Assembly (NCBI GenBank): GCA_034508935.3
Contig: CM067443.1
Span: forward strand, 9,671,565 to 9,735,564
Direction of reading: 5' to 3'
Origin: Berghia stephanieae
Lineage: Eukaryota; Mollusca; Gastropoda; Nudibranchia; Aeolidiidae
DNA length: 64,000 bases
In this document: piece after piece, positions 1-11,157 of the stretch
Numbering within the stretch: the first letter of the stretch is position 1
Layout: each line of letters opens with the position of its first letter
Made by a program: the position numbers and the translations under genes
The notes under the pieces: generated by a model
Seen by the model: only the letters and a program-made list of their open reading frames with translations
Told to the model about the DNA's origin: nothing
Database searches by the model: none

Positions 1-412
1 TCCATTCTTTTATATTGTCCAGCCACATCTTCCTTTGGCGCCCTCTTCTGCGCTGGCCTGCGACTTTGCCCTGTAGGACTGTTCTGCTCATGCTATCGTG
101 TCGAGTACGGTGTCACTAGAAAAGGTTCTTGTGGGCCTGCCCGAGCTTCTATTTCTTCCAGGACGTCTTCGTTTGTGCGATGTTCCGAATATGACACGCG
201 TAGCAGTCTTCTAAGCACTTGCTTTCAAACGCCCTTATACGCCGTTGTGCACCCATTGTAAGTGTCCAGGCTTCGCATCCGTACAACAAGGTTGACAACA
301 CCAGTGATTTATACAGTTTGACCTTTACATTAAGACTATTCTACTTTTCCAAATCTTTGAAAATATTAGGCGACGATTATTAGTTGACTTTCGCAAGAGC
401 GATACCGCCAGT
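1..412 (-). pseudogene. LINE reverse transcriptase C-terminal fragment (RTE-like), cut by window edge
   Basis: Read on the minus strand, two frames give pieces typical of the region after the reverse transcriptase of RTE-type LINEs: RIRAFESKCL and VSYSEHRTNEDVLEEI, followed toward position 1 by a basic tail ending in WLDNIK-like residues. Frames change between pieces, so the copy is dead. It resembles the second RTE-type fragment at 16240-17590. It stops where the terminal inverted repeat of the next element begins (413), so that transposon probably landed at or in this LINE. I did not find its continuation beyond 5056. Confidence 0.7.
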
Positions 413-440
413 CTGCCGTGATATGAGAAAAAGACGCATA
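413..440 (+). repeat. Left terminal inverted repeat of the 413-5052 transposon
   Basis: It begins CTGCCGTGATA and ends AAAAAGACGCATA. It pairs with 5025-5052 at 24 of 28 positions; the mismatches lie in the purine-rich middle. The preceding CAGT is the presumed target duplication. Confidence 0.75.
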
Positions 441-820
441 ACGGGAAAACCTACTTCTTCAGGAAACGCAAAAAACTGTTTTAATTAATAACATTGTAAC
501 TATTGGCTCAAATCTAAAAGAATTAATAGGCAATTAAAGATAATTTTTTTTGTTATTTTATTCATGGAACTTGAAAACCAAAATATTTGTATTAACTGTG
601 TAATTCACCAAAAGACCTTTTGCCAAATCCATGATTGAAAATTGATTGACACATGTCTTTGACAGATAGACGCAAAAATATTATGCGTCCATCGCACTTT
701 CGGATGTGTATCCAGTGTGTGACAAACGGACGCATATTGTTTTTGCGTCTGTTTGTCATAGACATGGGCTAATTTAGCGGTAATGTGCATATTGATATAC
801 AGTGTCATGTGAGGACGCAT
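433..820. repeat. Left subterminal GACGCAT motif cluster
   Basis: GACGCAT occurs at 433, 729 and 814, its complement ATGCGTC at 683, with near matches at about 669 and 743. Two copies form an inverted pair: TGACAAACGGACGCA (about 720) faces TGCGTCTGTTTGTCA (about 744). Such spaced copies inside transposon ends are usually transposase binding sites (known from hAT, P and En/Spm elements). That role is inferred here. Confidence 0.6.
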
Positions 821-1271
821 ATCGCCCAATAGTAAGCTATAATAAGCAAAAACATCATAATCACAGGTCCCTAGAATAATCAGAAGAAACCAATCAAAAA
901 CATATAGGATATCAAGCTGAACATGCTTTATTATTTCAGAACGATCGCACCAGTCATGTAAATTTTCATAATATTTTCATTTGCAGTGATTTGATTAGCA
1001 TTATTTGTATAACTAGTACTCTTTCTCTCCCTCTTTCGTTATAGTTCACTAACACGGAGTTTGCTTTTGTAATCATTGCTAATATTATCACATACATATT
1101 ATATTCCATCTCTTCTCTTTAGATAATGAATTGAATTATAACTTAGATCATAAATTTGCATGCTCGTACACATTGTTTGGAAGAGCAACGTTTCCAACTA
1201 GTCAGTGGGGGATGAAGGGACATTCACTTGTAGGATTTGCAAAGATTTTTACTCGTGGAGCTGGTTGGTAG

Positions 1272-1300
1272 GTCTATCCAGTACTTTCGTACTGGATAGA

Positions 1301-1334
<34 letters not shown>
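1272..1334. repeat. Perfect 13-bp hairpin followed by 33 consecutive G
   Basis: GTCTATCCAGTAC (1272-1284) and GTACTGGATAGAC (1289-1301) form a perfect stem around the loop TTTC. An unbroken run of 33 G starts at the next base (1302-1334). It sits at the 3' end of the transposase-like pseudogene. The open frame across it on the plus strand is poly-glycine and not a real gene. Confidence 0.85.
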
Positions 1335-3290
1335 CGTCAAACCCACAAGTTGTTTCACGATCTCATCCTTCTTGTAAATCCTACACCCCTGGGTTTTGTA
1401 CGAAACTTTGGCGTAAAAACATATCCGCGTTTCAGAATGTCACATTCGTTGAAGGTATCTTCTTCAAAGCTATTTGCTGAATTCGGCACAACCAATCTTA
1501 GCTAGGTAGGGATCATTGTCAGCTTTGCTCAACAGATAACTACTGACTTCAGAATCCCAGTTGGCAAAGTCATTAAACCTCAACGGCATTGTCTGGCAGC
1601 CTGCTTCTACGACACATTCTTCAAATTCATTGAGATCAAAGATTTTGCCGTCTTTCTGTCTCAGAACTCTTTGGATTCCGGCATGGGTGGAGTCAGCTGC
1701 CATAAAAGTATGACCAGGCTCGAAATAGTCGATTGTGATGTGGTTGCTTTTGTAGTAGTCTAATTATTTACAAGATGAAGTAACATAGTATAAAGGGTAC
1801 AATTTATATTTTGGGCGCTACAGTTATCCAGTCAGAGTGTCACAGATTCGGCATCACGCTTATATATTAGGTAAGAAGCTGATGCAAGGTCTTCATCTTT
1901 TCGTCCTAAAATTGATTCATTCCATATCACGGCAATGTCCTTTTCACTTTTTTTTTGCAGCCCACTGGTGCAAATGTTTCATTGAATAAGACCAATCTGC
2001 TTGTGAAAATGATTCTGTTAAACTGATTCATTCTCGGCAGCAAAATTACTTTTTGCAGATCAGCGGCAAACACTGAATGGGCTGTGTTGGCGTTTTCGTT
2101 CTTATCTGCATCCCGTTGATACCTCTTTCTAGCATTTCTGTATCGTGTCCGATGGATGATTATTTCGGCACACGGTTCACACCTTTCTTCACAGTTGCAT
2201 AGTTGTTTGTGCAATAAGAAGGACTTACATTTTTTCACATTCTTCTTGACCAAGTACAGCTTGTGAGATGTTAAGTTCTTTAAATGTAGAATAGTAGAGT
2301 TTCTTTGATATGACTTTTCCAGTGACAGCGCAAAAGTTTTCGTGCATATCATTGGTGATCAGATCAGATGGTAAATATCTCCTGAGGGGCGCGTGCTCAC
2401 GTCTATAATGAAAAATGCTTGCTTTATATTTCTCTATGTGTTCATGGATAATCTTGTGCCAGGGACTATGACGTCCACGATTGTCAACAAGGGGTACTTC
2501 TATGACATTGTTTTCGTTAACACCGACATCCTTGAAAGTGCTCCTTATCAGTTTGCCATTATTAGCTTTGAATCCGAGAGTAGTAAGGAAGAACTTTTTG
2601 CACACGGGATGGAAGACTCCATCTTCCTGTTTCATTGTATATTTGCATGTACATGACTAGGCAATTTTCTTCCTGGAAAGAATGCCTTCGCCCTGATCTC
2701 TACATTCTGTTTTACTTACCCAAGTCCGTACAAAGTTGCGCTGGTCCTTCCAATCCTCTCCCCAAAACATCTGTTAAGCTCCTGTCGCTGGTACTCCAAG
2801 AATCTGTCACGGCATTTTTTGGAGCAGGTCTTCACACAACCTTCCAAGATCGAATGCTTTTCTCTCATTCGCAAAAGCTTGTGTATTTCCTAGTCTGCTT
2901 TTTGTATCGGCGTCTTGTGCTTTCTCTTTGTTCAGTGAGTCGACACTGTCTCTATTTCTGGATCTGGTGTAGTTATTGCTTCACTAGTTAAAGCTGGCTC
3001 TGCTCGCATGGTCTCTATAATCGATGACACACCTGGAACATGCTCTCCTTCAGATATTTCTCCTAAACCGGTAAAGGATGCCGGCGTGGTAGTTTCGGAC
3101 AAATATTCTTCCTCTTCAGCAAATGGAACTCTAGGATCAGTGGTTTCGGCGATATATTTAGAAGCAAGTTCCAAATACACTTCAAATTCTGAGTCACTAT
3201 CTAAACTTTGTTTCTCAATGGTAAATTCAACACAAAATCCATATCGTTTCTTAAATCTCAACAGCCAGTGCACGTGCTTCTACTGCAGAT
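1310..3290 (-). pseudogene. Transposase-like gene, DNC-x-QN / GHTF-AD-H family, broken
   Basis: Minus-strand pieces follow one another in several frames. The N-terminal piece is acidic (3273-2932). The next contains GRHSPWHKI, FHYRREHAPLRRYLPSDL and AVLGQEECE (2635-2225). A Cys/His-rich piece contains CNCEERCEPC and then SADL-like and LPRMNQFNRIIFTSRLV (2352-1927). Near 1720-1900 lie LWLDNCSAQN and YFEPGHTFMAADSTH, leading into the piece at 1703-1470. A last stretch reading DEIVKQLVGLTPPP runs into the poly-G tract near 1320. This order matches a widespread invertebrate protein family that I remember only as an uncharacterised domain (probably Pfam DUF7869). The conserved DNC, GH and AD-H residues suggest a nuclease fold, which is inference. 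There are at least four frame breaks, so it is not functional. It is the only coding content between the TIRs. Confidence 0.6.
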
Positions 3291-3299
3291 TTTCATATC

Positions 3300-4148
3300 G
3301 GTGTTTAGGTAAACCTATCTAGCTCGTCTCCTCCGTTTCTCTTGTTGTCCGTGGTTTCTTTAAATCTTTTCCTCTCTGCTTTTATGACACTCATACATCA
3401 TGTAATTCCTCCTGATAGAGGTTTCACTGTTGATCTGAGCTAGCTGTTTCAATGGAATGTCAATATCGGAATCACTGGAGTCTGATTGTCATGATTTATT
3501 TAATCTGGGTTGGCTGAGGTGGAGGTACCGGTACCTCTTTTAGGGGTTCGATCATATCTGATGAAAGAGATATAAATATGGATATTCAAAAATTGAACGG
3601 GAGTGGACTTATTCATTAAAATAATCTTTATCATAAAGTAACGTTGTTATGATATGATATTGAGTTACAGTTGCTTGCCTTTCCCAAAAGAATATTGAAA
3701 CAGGTTGTTGAGGGCTAATTGGATGCATAGCTAGAGACTTATTGTCTCAGTAGTTAAGGTTTTCACTTTGATTCAGAAGGTACTGAGTCCGATACAGTCC
3801 TAGGTTGGTTTTCAGGCCCGATTGGTTTTATTATTTTTCCCACTGTCTTGATCCCAAGCAAGGGGGGGTGGGGGGGGGTGCGCAGTTTGGTCAAATTTCA
3901 ATGGAAAGGTGGGAGTGCGCACTTTAGTAGAAAGCCGGGGGAGATGGGGGGGGGGGGGGGGTGTTCATTTTCAACAAAGAAGGGGGTTTGACCGAAGAAT
4001 TCAACCACAGCAAATTACAGGGACAGTATTTTGTCTATTTAAGAATGAATTTTAAGTTTAATAAGATCAAAAGGAGGGAGGGGAGGTTCGCGAAAATTCC
4101 GAAAATTAATGGATGGGGTGGGGGGGGGGCGTCTATTTGATACACTAG
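3300..4148. other. Upstream half of the 413-5052 transposon, no gene seen
   Basis: No coding signal was recognised. There is a perfect 16-bp palindrome GAGGTACCGGTACCTC near 3523-3538, a weakly tRNA-like patch near 3755-3815, and G-rich tracts at 3863-3880 and 3946-3961. Confidence 0.5.
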
Positions 4149-4149
<1 letters not shown>

Positions 4150-4212
<63 letters not shown>

Positions 4213-4232
4213 ATACTACTACTAATACTAAT
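4150..4232. repeat. (CTA)n microsatellite
   Basis: About 80 bp of CTA repeats with two late interruptions. Poly-Ser reading frames over it are artefacts. Confidence 0.95.
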
Positions 4233-4683
4233 GTACATACAAATGCTTTAACTGCTACTACTAATACGACTACTACTTATTCTACAGCTTCTACTTTCAT
4301 AGTAATATAACGATGATGATTATAATAATAACATTAATATTAATAATTGTCATCATAATGATAATCAAAAATATAGTACATGTAATAACAATAACAGGAG
4401 TGCTATTAGCATGTAAATCAACATTTGTCTAAGTTAAATATCACAAACACAGATAAACCGTCAATAGCAAATAATTATTAAACATCCTCACTAATATATG
4501 ACAAGTAATTATATGATTATATACATAAAATCTTTGATCACTTGAATAGGAAAAAGATAAAACTCACCCGAGGAAATGAAGAATTCACGCCAAAACAAGT
4601 TACACGTACGTCTTTGATGATTGACTATTTGATGAAAATTGGAGAACAATGATATGTTCTTTTCACCGTCACCAGTCGTAATA

Positions 4684-5032
4684 CAAACGGACGCATATAT
4701 CTTAATTTTTGGAGAGTGTCTTGGCAGAAAGTCGCAAATCCGAAATGCGTCTTTTTGTGAAAGACAAATTATGTCATTCGGTAGACGAATAAGAGAAAAA
4801 GACGCATATTACAAAATGCGACCTTCTGTCATATCCACATTCAATATGCGTCGATCTGTCATTCCTCGAAACGAATTTAAACCAAATTAGGTCAAGTCGC
4901 ATATTTTCAAAATGAAACAGCTTTTTTATTTTTCAACGATTGAGTTACCAAACCCAGATAGAAAAATGCGCCTTTCTCTCAAGTATGTGAATCCAAGAAA
5001 ATGTCAATTTGACCTAGATACCGATATGCGTC
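4684..5032. repeat. Right subterminal GACGCAT motif cluster
   Basis: GACGCAT is at 4690 and 4801; ATGCGTC at 4745, 4856 and 5026; near matches (TCGCAT, ATGCGCC, ATGCGAC) are at about 4816, 4886 and 4965. Several copies carry an ACAAACG or AGAAAAA prefix like those in the left cluster. Both strands are represented. Confidence 0.6.
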
Positions 5033-5052
5033 TTTCTTCCCTATCACGGCAG
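5025..5052 (-). repeat. Right terminal inverted repeat of the 413-5052 transposon
   Basis: The plus strand reads TATGCGTCTTTC and ends TATCACGGCAG, the reverse complement of the left end. CAGT follows directly, matching the four bases before the left end. Confidence 0.75.
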
Positions 5053-5163
5053 CAGTGTCTGTGTAGGGAGGGTGACACAGTTCAAACGTTTCAAATGTGT
5101 TAAACGTATGTGATTAAGTTATTAAAGCAGCCTTGCAGTATACTTGTCTATTTTTTACTGCTT

Positions 5164-5380
5164 GCAGCGTGGCTCAGCTGTACGGTCTTTGCTTCGTACC
5201 CGAAAGGTACCGAGTTCGATCACCCGTCCCCGCACAGTGTGGCCCTGAGAAAGTCACCTCGCCCTAGTTCAATTTTCGGCGCTGCACTGCGGCTAACGCC
5301 TGGGTTATTCCAGTATTCCCTTGGAATAGACCCGTGAGACAAAGTTCCCCTATGGGATGAATAAAGGGAATTTTTTTTTT
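5164..5380 (+). mobile_element. SINE family B, copy 1
   Basis: It begins GCAGCGTGGCTCAGCTG (A-box-like) and has a B-box-like GAGTTCGATCACC about 50 bp later. The body shares GCCTGGGTTATTCCAG and GATGAATAAAGGGAA with three more copies here (23321, 51214 and 62855), and it ends in a T-rich tract. It is a tRNA-headed retroposon of about 215 bp. The open frame over it (5110-5337) is not a gene. Confidence 0.8.
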
Positions 5381-6761
5381 ATTAATTAAACTTGACTTTT
5401 CCAAAATTTTGACGTTTTCAAATGTCATCTTTCAACCATGATCCTTTAGTGCAGTCTTAAATTGTCCTAGTTTATTTGTTTGTCAGTTTGGGCGTTGTTT
5501 TCGGGGGTAATCTGTCCATCTGTTTTAACTGCAGTCGAGTAGTAATCAACATCTGAATAGAAATGAAGGCAGTGACTATTCATATAGCTTTATTTAATCA
5601 TGAGAAACTCACTTCCCTCACTCGAATCAGAATGACAAAATAATCTTTAACGTAGTGGATGTTTTTTGAAGATTCCAGATACTTTTGGAATTTCATGTTA
5701 TATTTTCTTTTTTCCTAGCACTGTACGGTACACCTCGGCCTGAAGAATTTGTGTATCACAATTTGTTATTATCATCCGATAACGAAGGCAACAACTCAAC
5801 AAACTCAAAAAATCTTAACTGCGTGTTTAGTGTAATGTGTTTATTTCCATGTTTTTTAGTGATATCAAATATGCATGTCGAAGTTTTTAGCTTTTTGTAA
5901 ACGTGTAGATTCAATTGCAATCAAAACAATGTATCTCATTTTAAAAGTCTTCTTTAAAATAACCCTATTATACTTTTTGATATATTAAATTTCCGGTGTT
6001 ACGAGATTCAGTCAAAATATTAAATCCTAAACTGTTGACACCACTGCATCATCTGATACTTTAATATTTGTGACAATGTTAAATAGTTTTTATATTGATA
6101 AGTAACAGAGTAATCCTAGGCAAAAAGTTACCATTTTCCCTCGACAACTCAAAACTCTGAACAGTTCAGTTTTATACTTCATGCATGATGAAAATGTAAT
6201 CAGTCGATATATCATTATATAGGGAAGTAAAGTTGTGACGTCACACCTGCTACTCTTCCAGTTCCAAACTCCTTGAAAGTGTGTATGTAACCAGTTCTTC
6301 GGATGATAAATGATGAATAAGTTACATATTAAATCGTAAGGCATAACTATTTTAGTACAGGATGTATAAGCAGATTCTTAGGATTGCGGGAAGTGAAAGA
6401 GTGAGGATGGATGATCTTTATTGACGACTGCATATATTTGGACTAGAAAATAAGATTCACTCTGAAACTAAAAGATCTATTACATAAGGTATGTATTAAG
6501 TCCTCTGAAAGAGTTGTTTTACATTTTCAATGAGATTGGAAATAGTTTTTGACATAATACTTTTGATTCCTATTGGAACAAAAAGAAAATCGCTGGAAAC
6601 AAATAGTTGCATCCTGTAACACGTATGGTGACAGTCCCTCTTTGTAACATTTTGTCCTATTACTGAAGTAAGTTGTTACAGGTATAAGGGTAAAAAGTGA
6701 CAAACCGGGAAAGTTGCTAAAACCAAAGCTAAAGGTGCCTAAATGAGCCAGTAAAATGGAA
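5381..6761. other. No feature recognised
   Basis: AT-rich sequence with only short chance frames. I see no repeat family from elsewhere in the window and no coding signal. Confidence 0.5.
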
Positions 6762-6930
6762 AGAAAAATAAAGTGAGTAGATATGACTCATATATAAAAA
6801 ATATCACATTTTGTAAATTTACATATTTGTGTTTGTGTTTTTTGTCTCCTGACGAAGACCAAGGGCCGAAACGGTGTTTGTTTTGTATTGTTCCCTTATA
6901 TATGAGTCACATCTACTCCCTATATTTTTC
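6762..6930. mobile_element. Small fold-back MITE
   Basis: Left arm AGTGAGTAGATATGACTCAT (about 6771) is the inverted, slightly diverged copy of the right arm ATGAGTCACATCTACTCCC (about 6902). Similarity extends into flanking AAAAATA and TATTTTT, giving arms of about 30 bp. The middle contains CGAAGACCAAGGGCCGAAAC. It has no coding capacity. Confidence 0.6.
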
Positions 6931-7812
<882 letters not shown>

Positions 7813-7824
7813 ATTATGATACAA

Positions 7825-8000
7825 ACACTAAAGACGAATGAGATAATGTGGATAACGACGCCACTAGGTATTACATTGTCTCATTTGCCTGTGGTGTTTC
7901 ATTCATCCTGTTTTGTTGATAAAGGGGAAACCCGAAACGTCAATTTTATCTGTTTTCGTATATTAAATTGAAGCTTACATTCAATTTCACATTGTTATTT
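7825..8000 (+). mobile_element. MITE-like family F, copy 1
   Basis: It contains GAATGAGATAATGT, then TTTCATTCATCCTGTTTTG, GATAAAGGGGAAACCCGAAA and a TTAAATTGAAGCTTACA end. The same order occurs at 36428-36540 and, inverted, at 56060-56230. AATGAGATAATGT and its inverse bracket part of the element. It lies just downstream of an (ATT)n tract, as does the copy at 36428. Confidence 0.6.
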
Positions 8001-8112
8001 ATTTCCTCGAGCGTTGAGCAGCAATGTTTACATTATTTTTTTTGTTACAATGTTACTTGTGGTAAATATTTAAAAGTGCATTAGAAGAAGGGATCAAGGA
8101 CTTCTTCTTCTT

Positions 8113-10345
8113 CTAGGTTCCATGCCTGGTCCAGGCTTCGGATACTGCATGAATTATCTCTCTCCATTCCTCCCTGTCTCTTGCTTTTTCAAACAGCTCT
8201 TGGATTGTTAGGTTGGTGAAGCCCTTCAGTTGGTCTATGAGTGTTTTTCTTTGTCTCCCCCGGGCGCGTTTACCAGGTATTTTTCCACAACTTGCCAGGT
8301 ATTCATTCCTATCTTTCCTTACTATGTGTCCGAAAAAGGATAGTTGTCGATCCACTATTAAGGGCATTAGTTTCCTTTGTTGGTATGTTTGTTTTAGCAC
8401 TTCTTCGTTCGTTTTGTGTGCGGTATACGATATTCTCTGCATCCTTCTCAAGCACCACATTTCAAAAGCTTCAATGTTCTTTTGTGTTTCTGCATTTGTA
8501 GTCCAGCTTTCGCATCCGTAGAACAAGATTGGCCACACGTAGCACTTCAAGACTCGGAATCTAATCCCGAACGACATCTGTTTGTTTTTCAAAATGTTTC
8601 CCAGGTCCATGAAGGCCTGTTTGGCTTGAGTTATTCTTGCTCGTATGTCTCGGTTACATCTTCCATCTGTTGTCACTATTGAACCTAGGTATTTAAAACT
8701 TTCTACGTTGGTAAGCTGCTCGCCGTGAATCGTTATATTGCAGGTGTTGTTGTTTTCGGGGTTTTTCTGTATTACCATGCATTCTGTTTTGGTGATATTT
8801 ACTTCCATTCCCTTGGCTTCACTATCTACTACCACTTTGTCAACAATCTTTTGAAGTTGGATTTCTGATGTTGCAATGAGTACCGTATCGTCTGCGTATC
8901 TTATATTATTTATGTTGTGACCTCCTACTTTTATTCCCTCCATATTATTTATGCCCCTCATGATTGTTTCTTGGTATAGATTAAACAGATCTGGTGAGGC
9001 AACACACCCTTGACGGACTCCTTTCTTAATAGGAATGGAATTTCCTGTAGAGTTTCCGATTTTGATAGATGCCTGCTGGGTGTAGTATAATGTTTGCATG
9101 AGTCTGAGGTCTTTCTCATCAGCGCCAATGGAGTGCAGTTGTTTTAGTATTTCTTCGTGGCGTACTCTATCAAAAGCTTTTTTGTAGTCGACAAAACAGA
9201 GGTATAGTGGGGTCTGAACCTGTATAGCTCTTTCACTTAAAACACGGAGGAGGTATATTGCGTTCCTTGTCTCTCTGTCAGGTTGGAATCCATATTGTTC
9301 TTCTGCGATTTCGGGGTTAATCTTATTCCTTAGCCTGTTGATAATTATACGCAACAGTATTTTGTTGATGTGACTTTTTAAACTTATAGTTCTAAAATTT
9401 TCGCATCTGACTGCACCTGCTTTCTTTGGTATTGCTATGAAAATAGAGTTACAGAGATCTTCTGGAATTTTCCCAGTATTGTATATATTGTTGAATAATA
9501 TGTGAAGTTCATCAATTGCTAGATCTCCTAGGCTTTTTAATACCTCTACAGATATTTCATCAGGGCCTGTTGCTTTACCATCCTTCATTCGTTCCATGGC
9601 ATGTTCAATTTCACTTTTGGTGATGTTTGGTCCGCTTAATGGTTCTTTGAATTTCAGTGGTGGTTCATTTCTATTTGGATCATTGTACAGTTCGCCTATG
9701 TATTCTACCCATCGGCTTTCTATATGTTGTTCTTCAAATAGCAGTTCCCCTTGTTTGTTTTGGATACAACTTCCTGCTGCTTTGCTTTTCCTTTTCCCTG
9801 ATAGTTCTTTTATTCTTTGGTGAGCTTGTTGGGGGTTGGGTTTGTATTCTCTTTCGATTTCGCAGCATTTCCAGTCTAGATAGTTCTCGTGTGCCTCGAT
9901 GCATTTGGATTTAATGTGGTTGTTCAATGTTTGGTATTCTGCAGACCCTCTGTTGCATTTTCGTCTTTCTTCAAATAGGTTTAGAATTTCATTTGTCATA
10001 CATTCCTTTTTGCTGTTTGTTTGAGCTATTGGTAAATGCTTTTCTGTAGTTGCTTTGACACACTTTTGGAATATATCAAATTGTTTTTCACATTTTTCGT
10101 TATCAGGTTCACTTTGGCTTTGTATCATGAGTGCATTTTCAAATTCTTCTCTCATTTTTGTTTGTATGCCATTGTCTTTGCATAACCTGTAATCCCTCTT
10201 TATTCTACCAGCTGTTCTCTGAATAGCTTTAAACTTTATCCTTACTGTACAAACAACTGAGACATGGTCACTGTCTACATCGGCGCCTGGGTAGGTTTTG
10301 CAATTTAATATGCCATTTCTGAATCTTGATGATACTGCTAACTGC
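8113..10345 (-). CDS. RTE reverse transcriptase with end of endonuclease domain
   Basis: A long open frame of about 740 codons belongs to this part; the open frame starts further up at 10392, but those codons come from the inversion junction. It begins with the end of an APE-type endonuclease (YPGADVDSDHVSVVC, with the SDH motif). It continues through a basic linker (LSGKRKSK) to the RT fingers (DGKATGPDEI, FRTISLKSHINKILLRI), the palm (FVDYKKAFDRV), VRQGCVASPDLFNLY, the catalytic NIRYADDTVLI, and the thumb. The C-terminal part has YGCESWTTN, RRMQRISYTAHKTNEEVL and FFGHIVRK, typical of RTE. It acts in target-primed reverse transcription. No intact endonuclease is fused to it here because the 5' part is inverted. 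Confidence 0.85.
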
Positions 10346-11146
10346 ATGAATAAGTCCAAAAAGTTAAACGGTGACAGCGTAAAGGGGAGCATGTTTTCAC
10401 GGAAGACTGCTGCCTCGCTCGGTTGGGAGCGTGATGTTCGTCAGGTCACACCGAACCGTCAGCCAGTTACTAGGCGAAATAAATTTAACAAATGTGACAA
10501 AACCAAAATTGGGACATGGAATGTCAGGACCTGTGCCCAAAAAGGAAAACTAAACAACATTCTAAAAGAAATGAAACGGCTCCAAATAAATATTCTTGGC
10601 CTGGCAGAGATGAGATGGAAAGAGCAGGGAACCATGTCAAAACAAGAAAACAACATGACATATAAGATCATATGGAGTGGTGGAACCTCTTTCCAAAAAG
10701 GAGTAGGGATGATCTTAGACCAAAAATCAACCAAATTTTACAAAGGGCACGTAGCAATCTCAGACAGAGTTTTGCTGGTTAAGCTAAGAGGACCTGTAGT
10801 TGACACCAATATTATTCAAGTTTATGCACCAACAGAAGAGGCGACAGATGCAGATATGACAGAGTTTTACCATTCACTAGACAAAGCAAAACGAATGTGT
10901 AAATCACAAGAAGTCCTTATGGTAATGGGGGACCTAAATGCTAAGATTGGCAGAGGCAGAGATGGTGACATAATCGGACCACATGGACTCGGAGACAGAA
11001 ATGAACGAGGAAACATCTGGGCAGATTGGTGTAGAACAAATAAATTAATGATTTCAAACACCTGGTTTCAACAACACCCAAGAAGAACCTGGACATGGCA
11101 ATCACCAGGGGACAGAGCAAGGAACCAGATAGACTTTATAGCAGTA
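10346..11146 (+). pseudogene. RTE APE-type endonuclease segment, inverted 5' part of the same LINE
   Basis: A plus-strand frame reads SRKTAASLGWERDVRQVT, IGTWNVRTCAQKGKL, ILGLAEMRWKEQG (catalytic Glu), VMGDLNAKIGRGRDGD and RTWTWQSPGDRARNQIDFIA. These are the usual motifs of an AP-endonuclease-like LINE nuclease, in order. The frame leaves the element at 11146 and then runs through the target duplication. It lacks the final SDH motif, which is on the other strand past the inversion junction. Confidence 0.85.
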
Positions 11147-11157
11147 GGATCAAGGAC

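Larger units (their letters stand above)
413..5052 (-). mobile_element. Candidate new DNA transposon with 28-bp TIRs, GACGCAT subterminal repeats and a decayed transposase-like gene
   Basis: The ends are inverted copies. The left end begins CTGCCGTGATA and reaches GACGCATA at 440. The right end, read in reverse complement from 5052, begins CTGCCGTGATA and reaches GACGCATA at 5025, with 24 of 28 positions matching. CAGT stands directly outside each end (409-412 and 5053-5056), which fits a 4-bp target duplication. Copies of GACGCAT or its complement cluster inside both ends and are much rarer in the middle. The only gene-like content is a minus-strand transposase-like pseudogene at about 1310-3290. 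About 4.64 kb is a normal size for an autonomous cut-and-paste element. I cannot place it in a named superfamily; the 4-bp duplication fits several. The structure is seen directly; the claim of mobility is inference. Confidence 0.7.
8102..11146 (-). mobile_element. RTE-type LINE with 5' inversion (twin-primed insertion)
   Basis: Minus-strand reverse transcriptase (10345-8113) adjoins a plus-strand endonuclease (about 10346-11146). The endonuclease stops at QIDFIAV, where the reverse transcriptase frame picks up with AVSSRFRNGIL. TAGCAGTA is present at both break sides. The whole block is flanked by the perfect 11-bp direct repeat GGATCAAGGAC (8091-8101 and 11147-11157), the target duplication. 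The 3' end is an AGA repeat just after the stop. Inverted 5' part, forward 3' part and one duplication are the marks of twin priming, as described for L1. The two parts together make about 3.0 kb, near full length for RTE. The RT frame is open throughout, so the copy is fairly young, but the inversion makes it inactive. Confidence 0.85.

Noticed and set aside
1205-1480. Small protein with a poly-Gly stretch
   Set aside because: Antisense to the end of the transposase-like pseudogene; the glycines come from the 33-G run.
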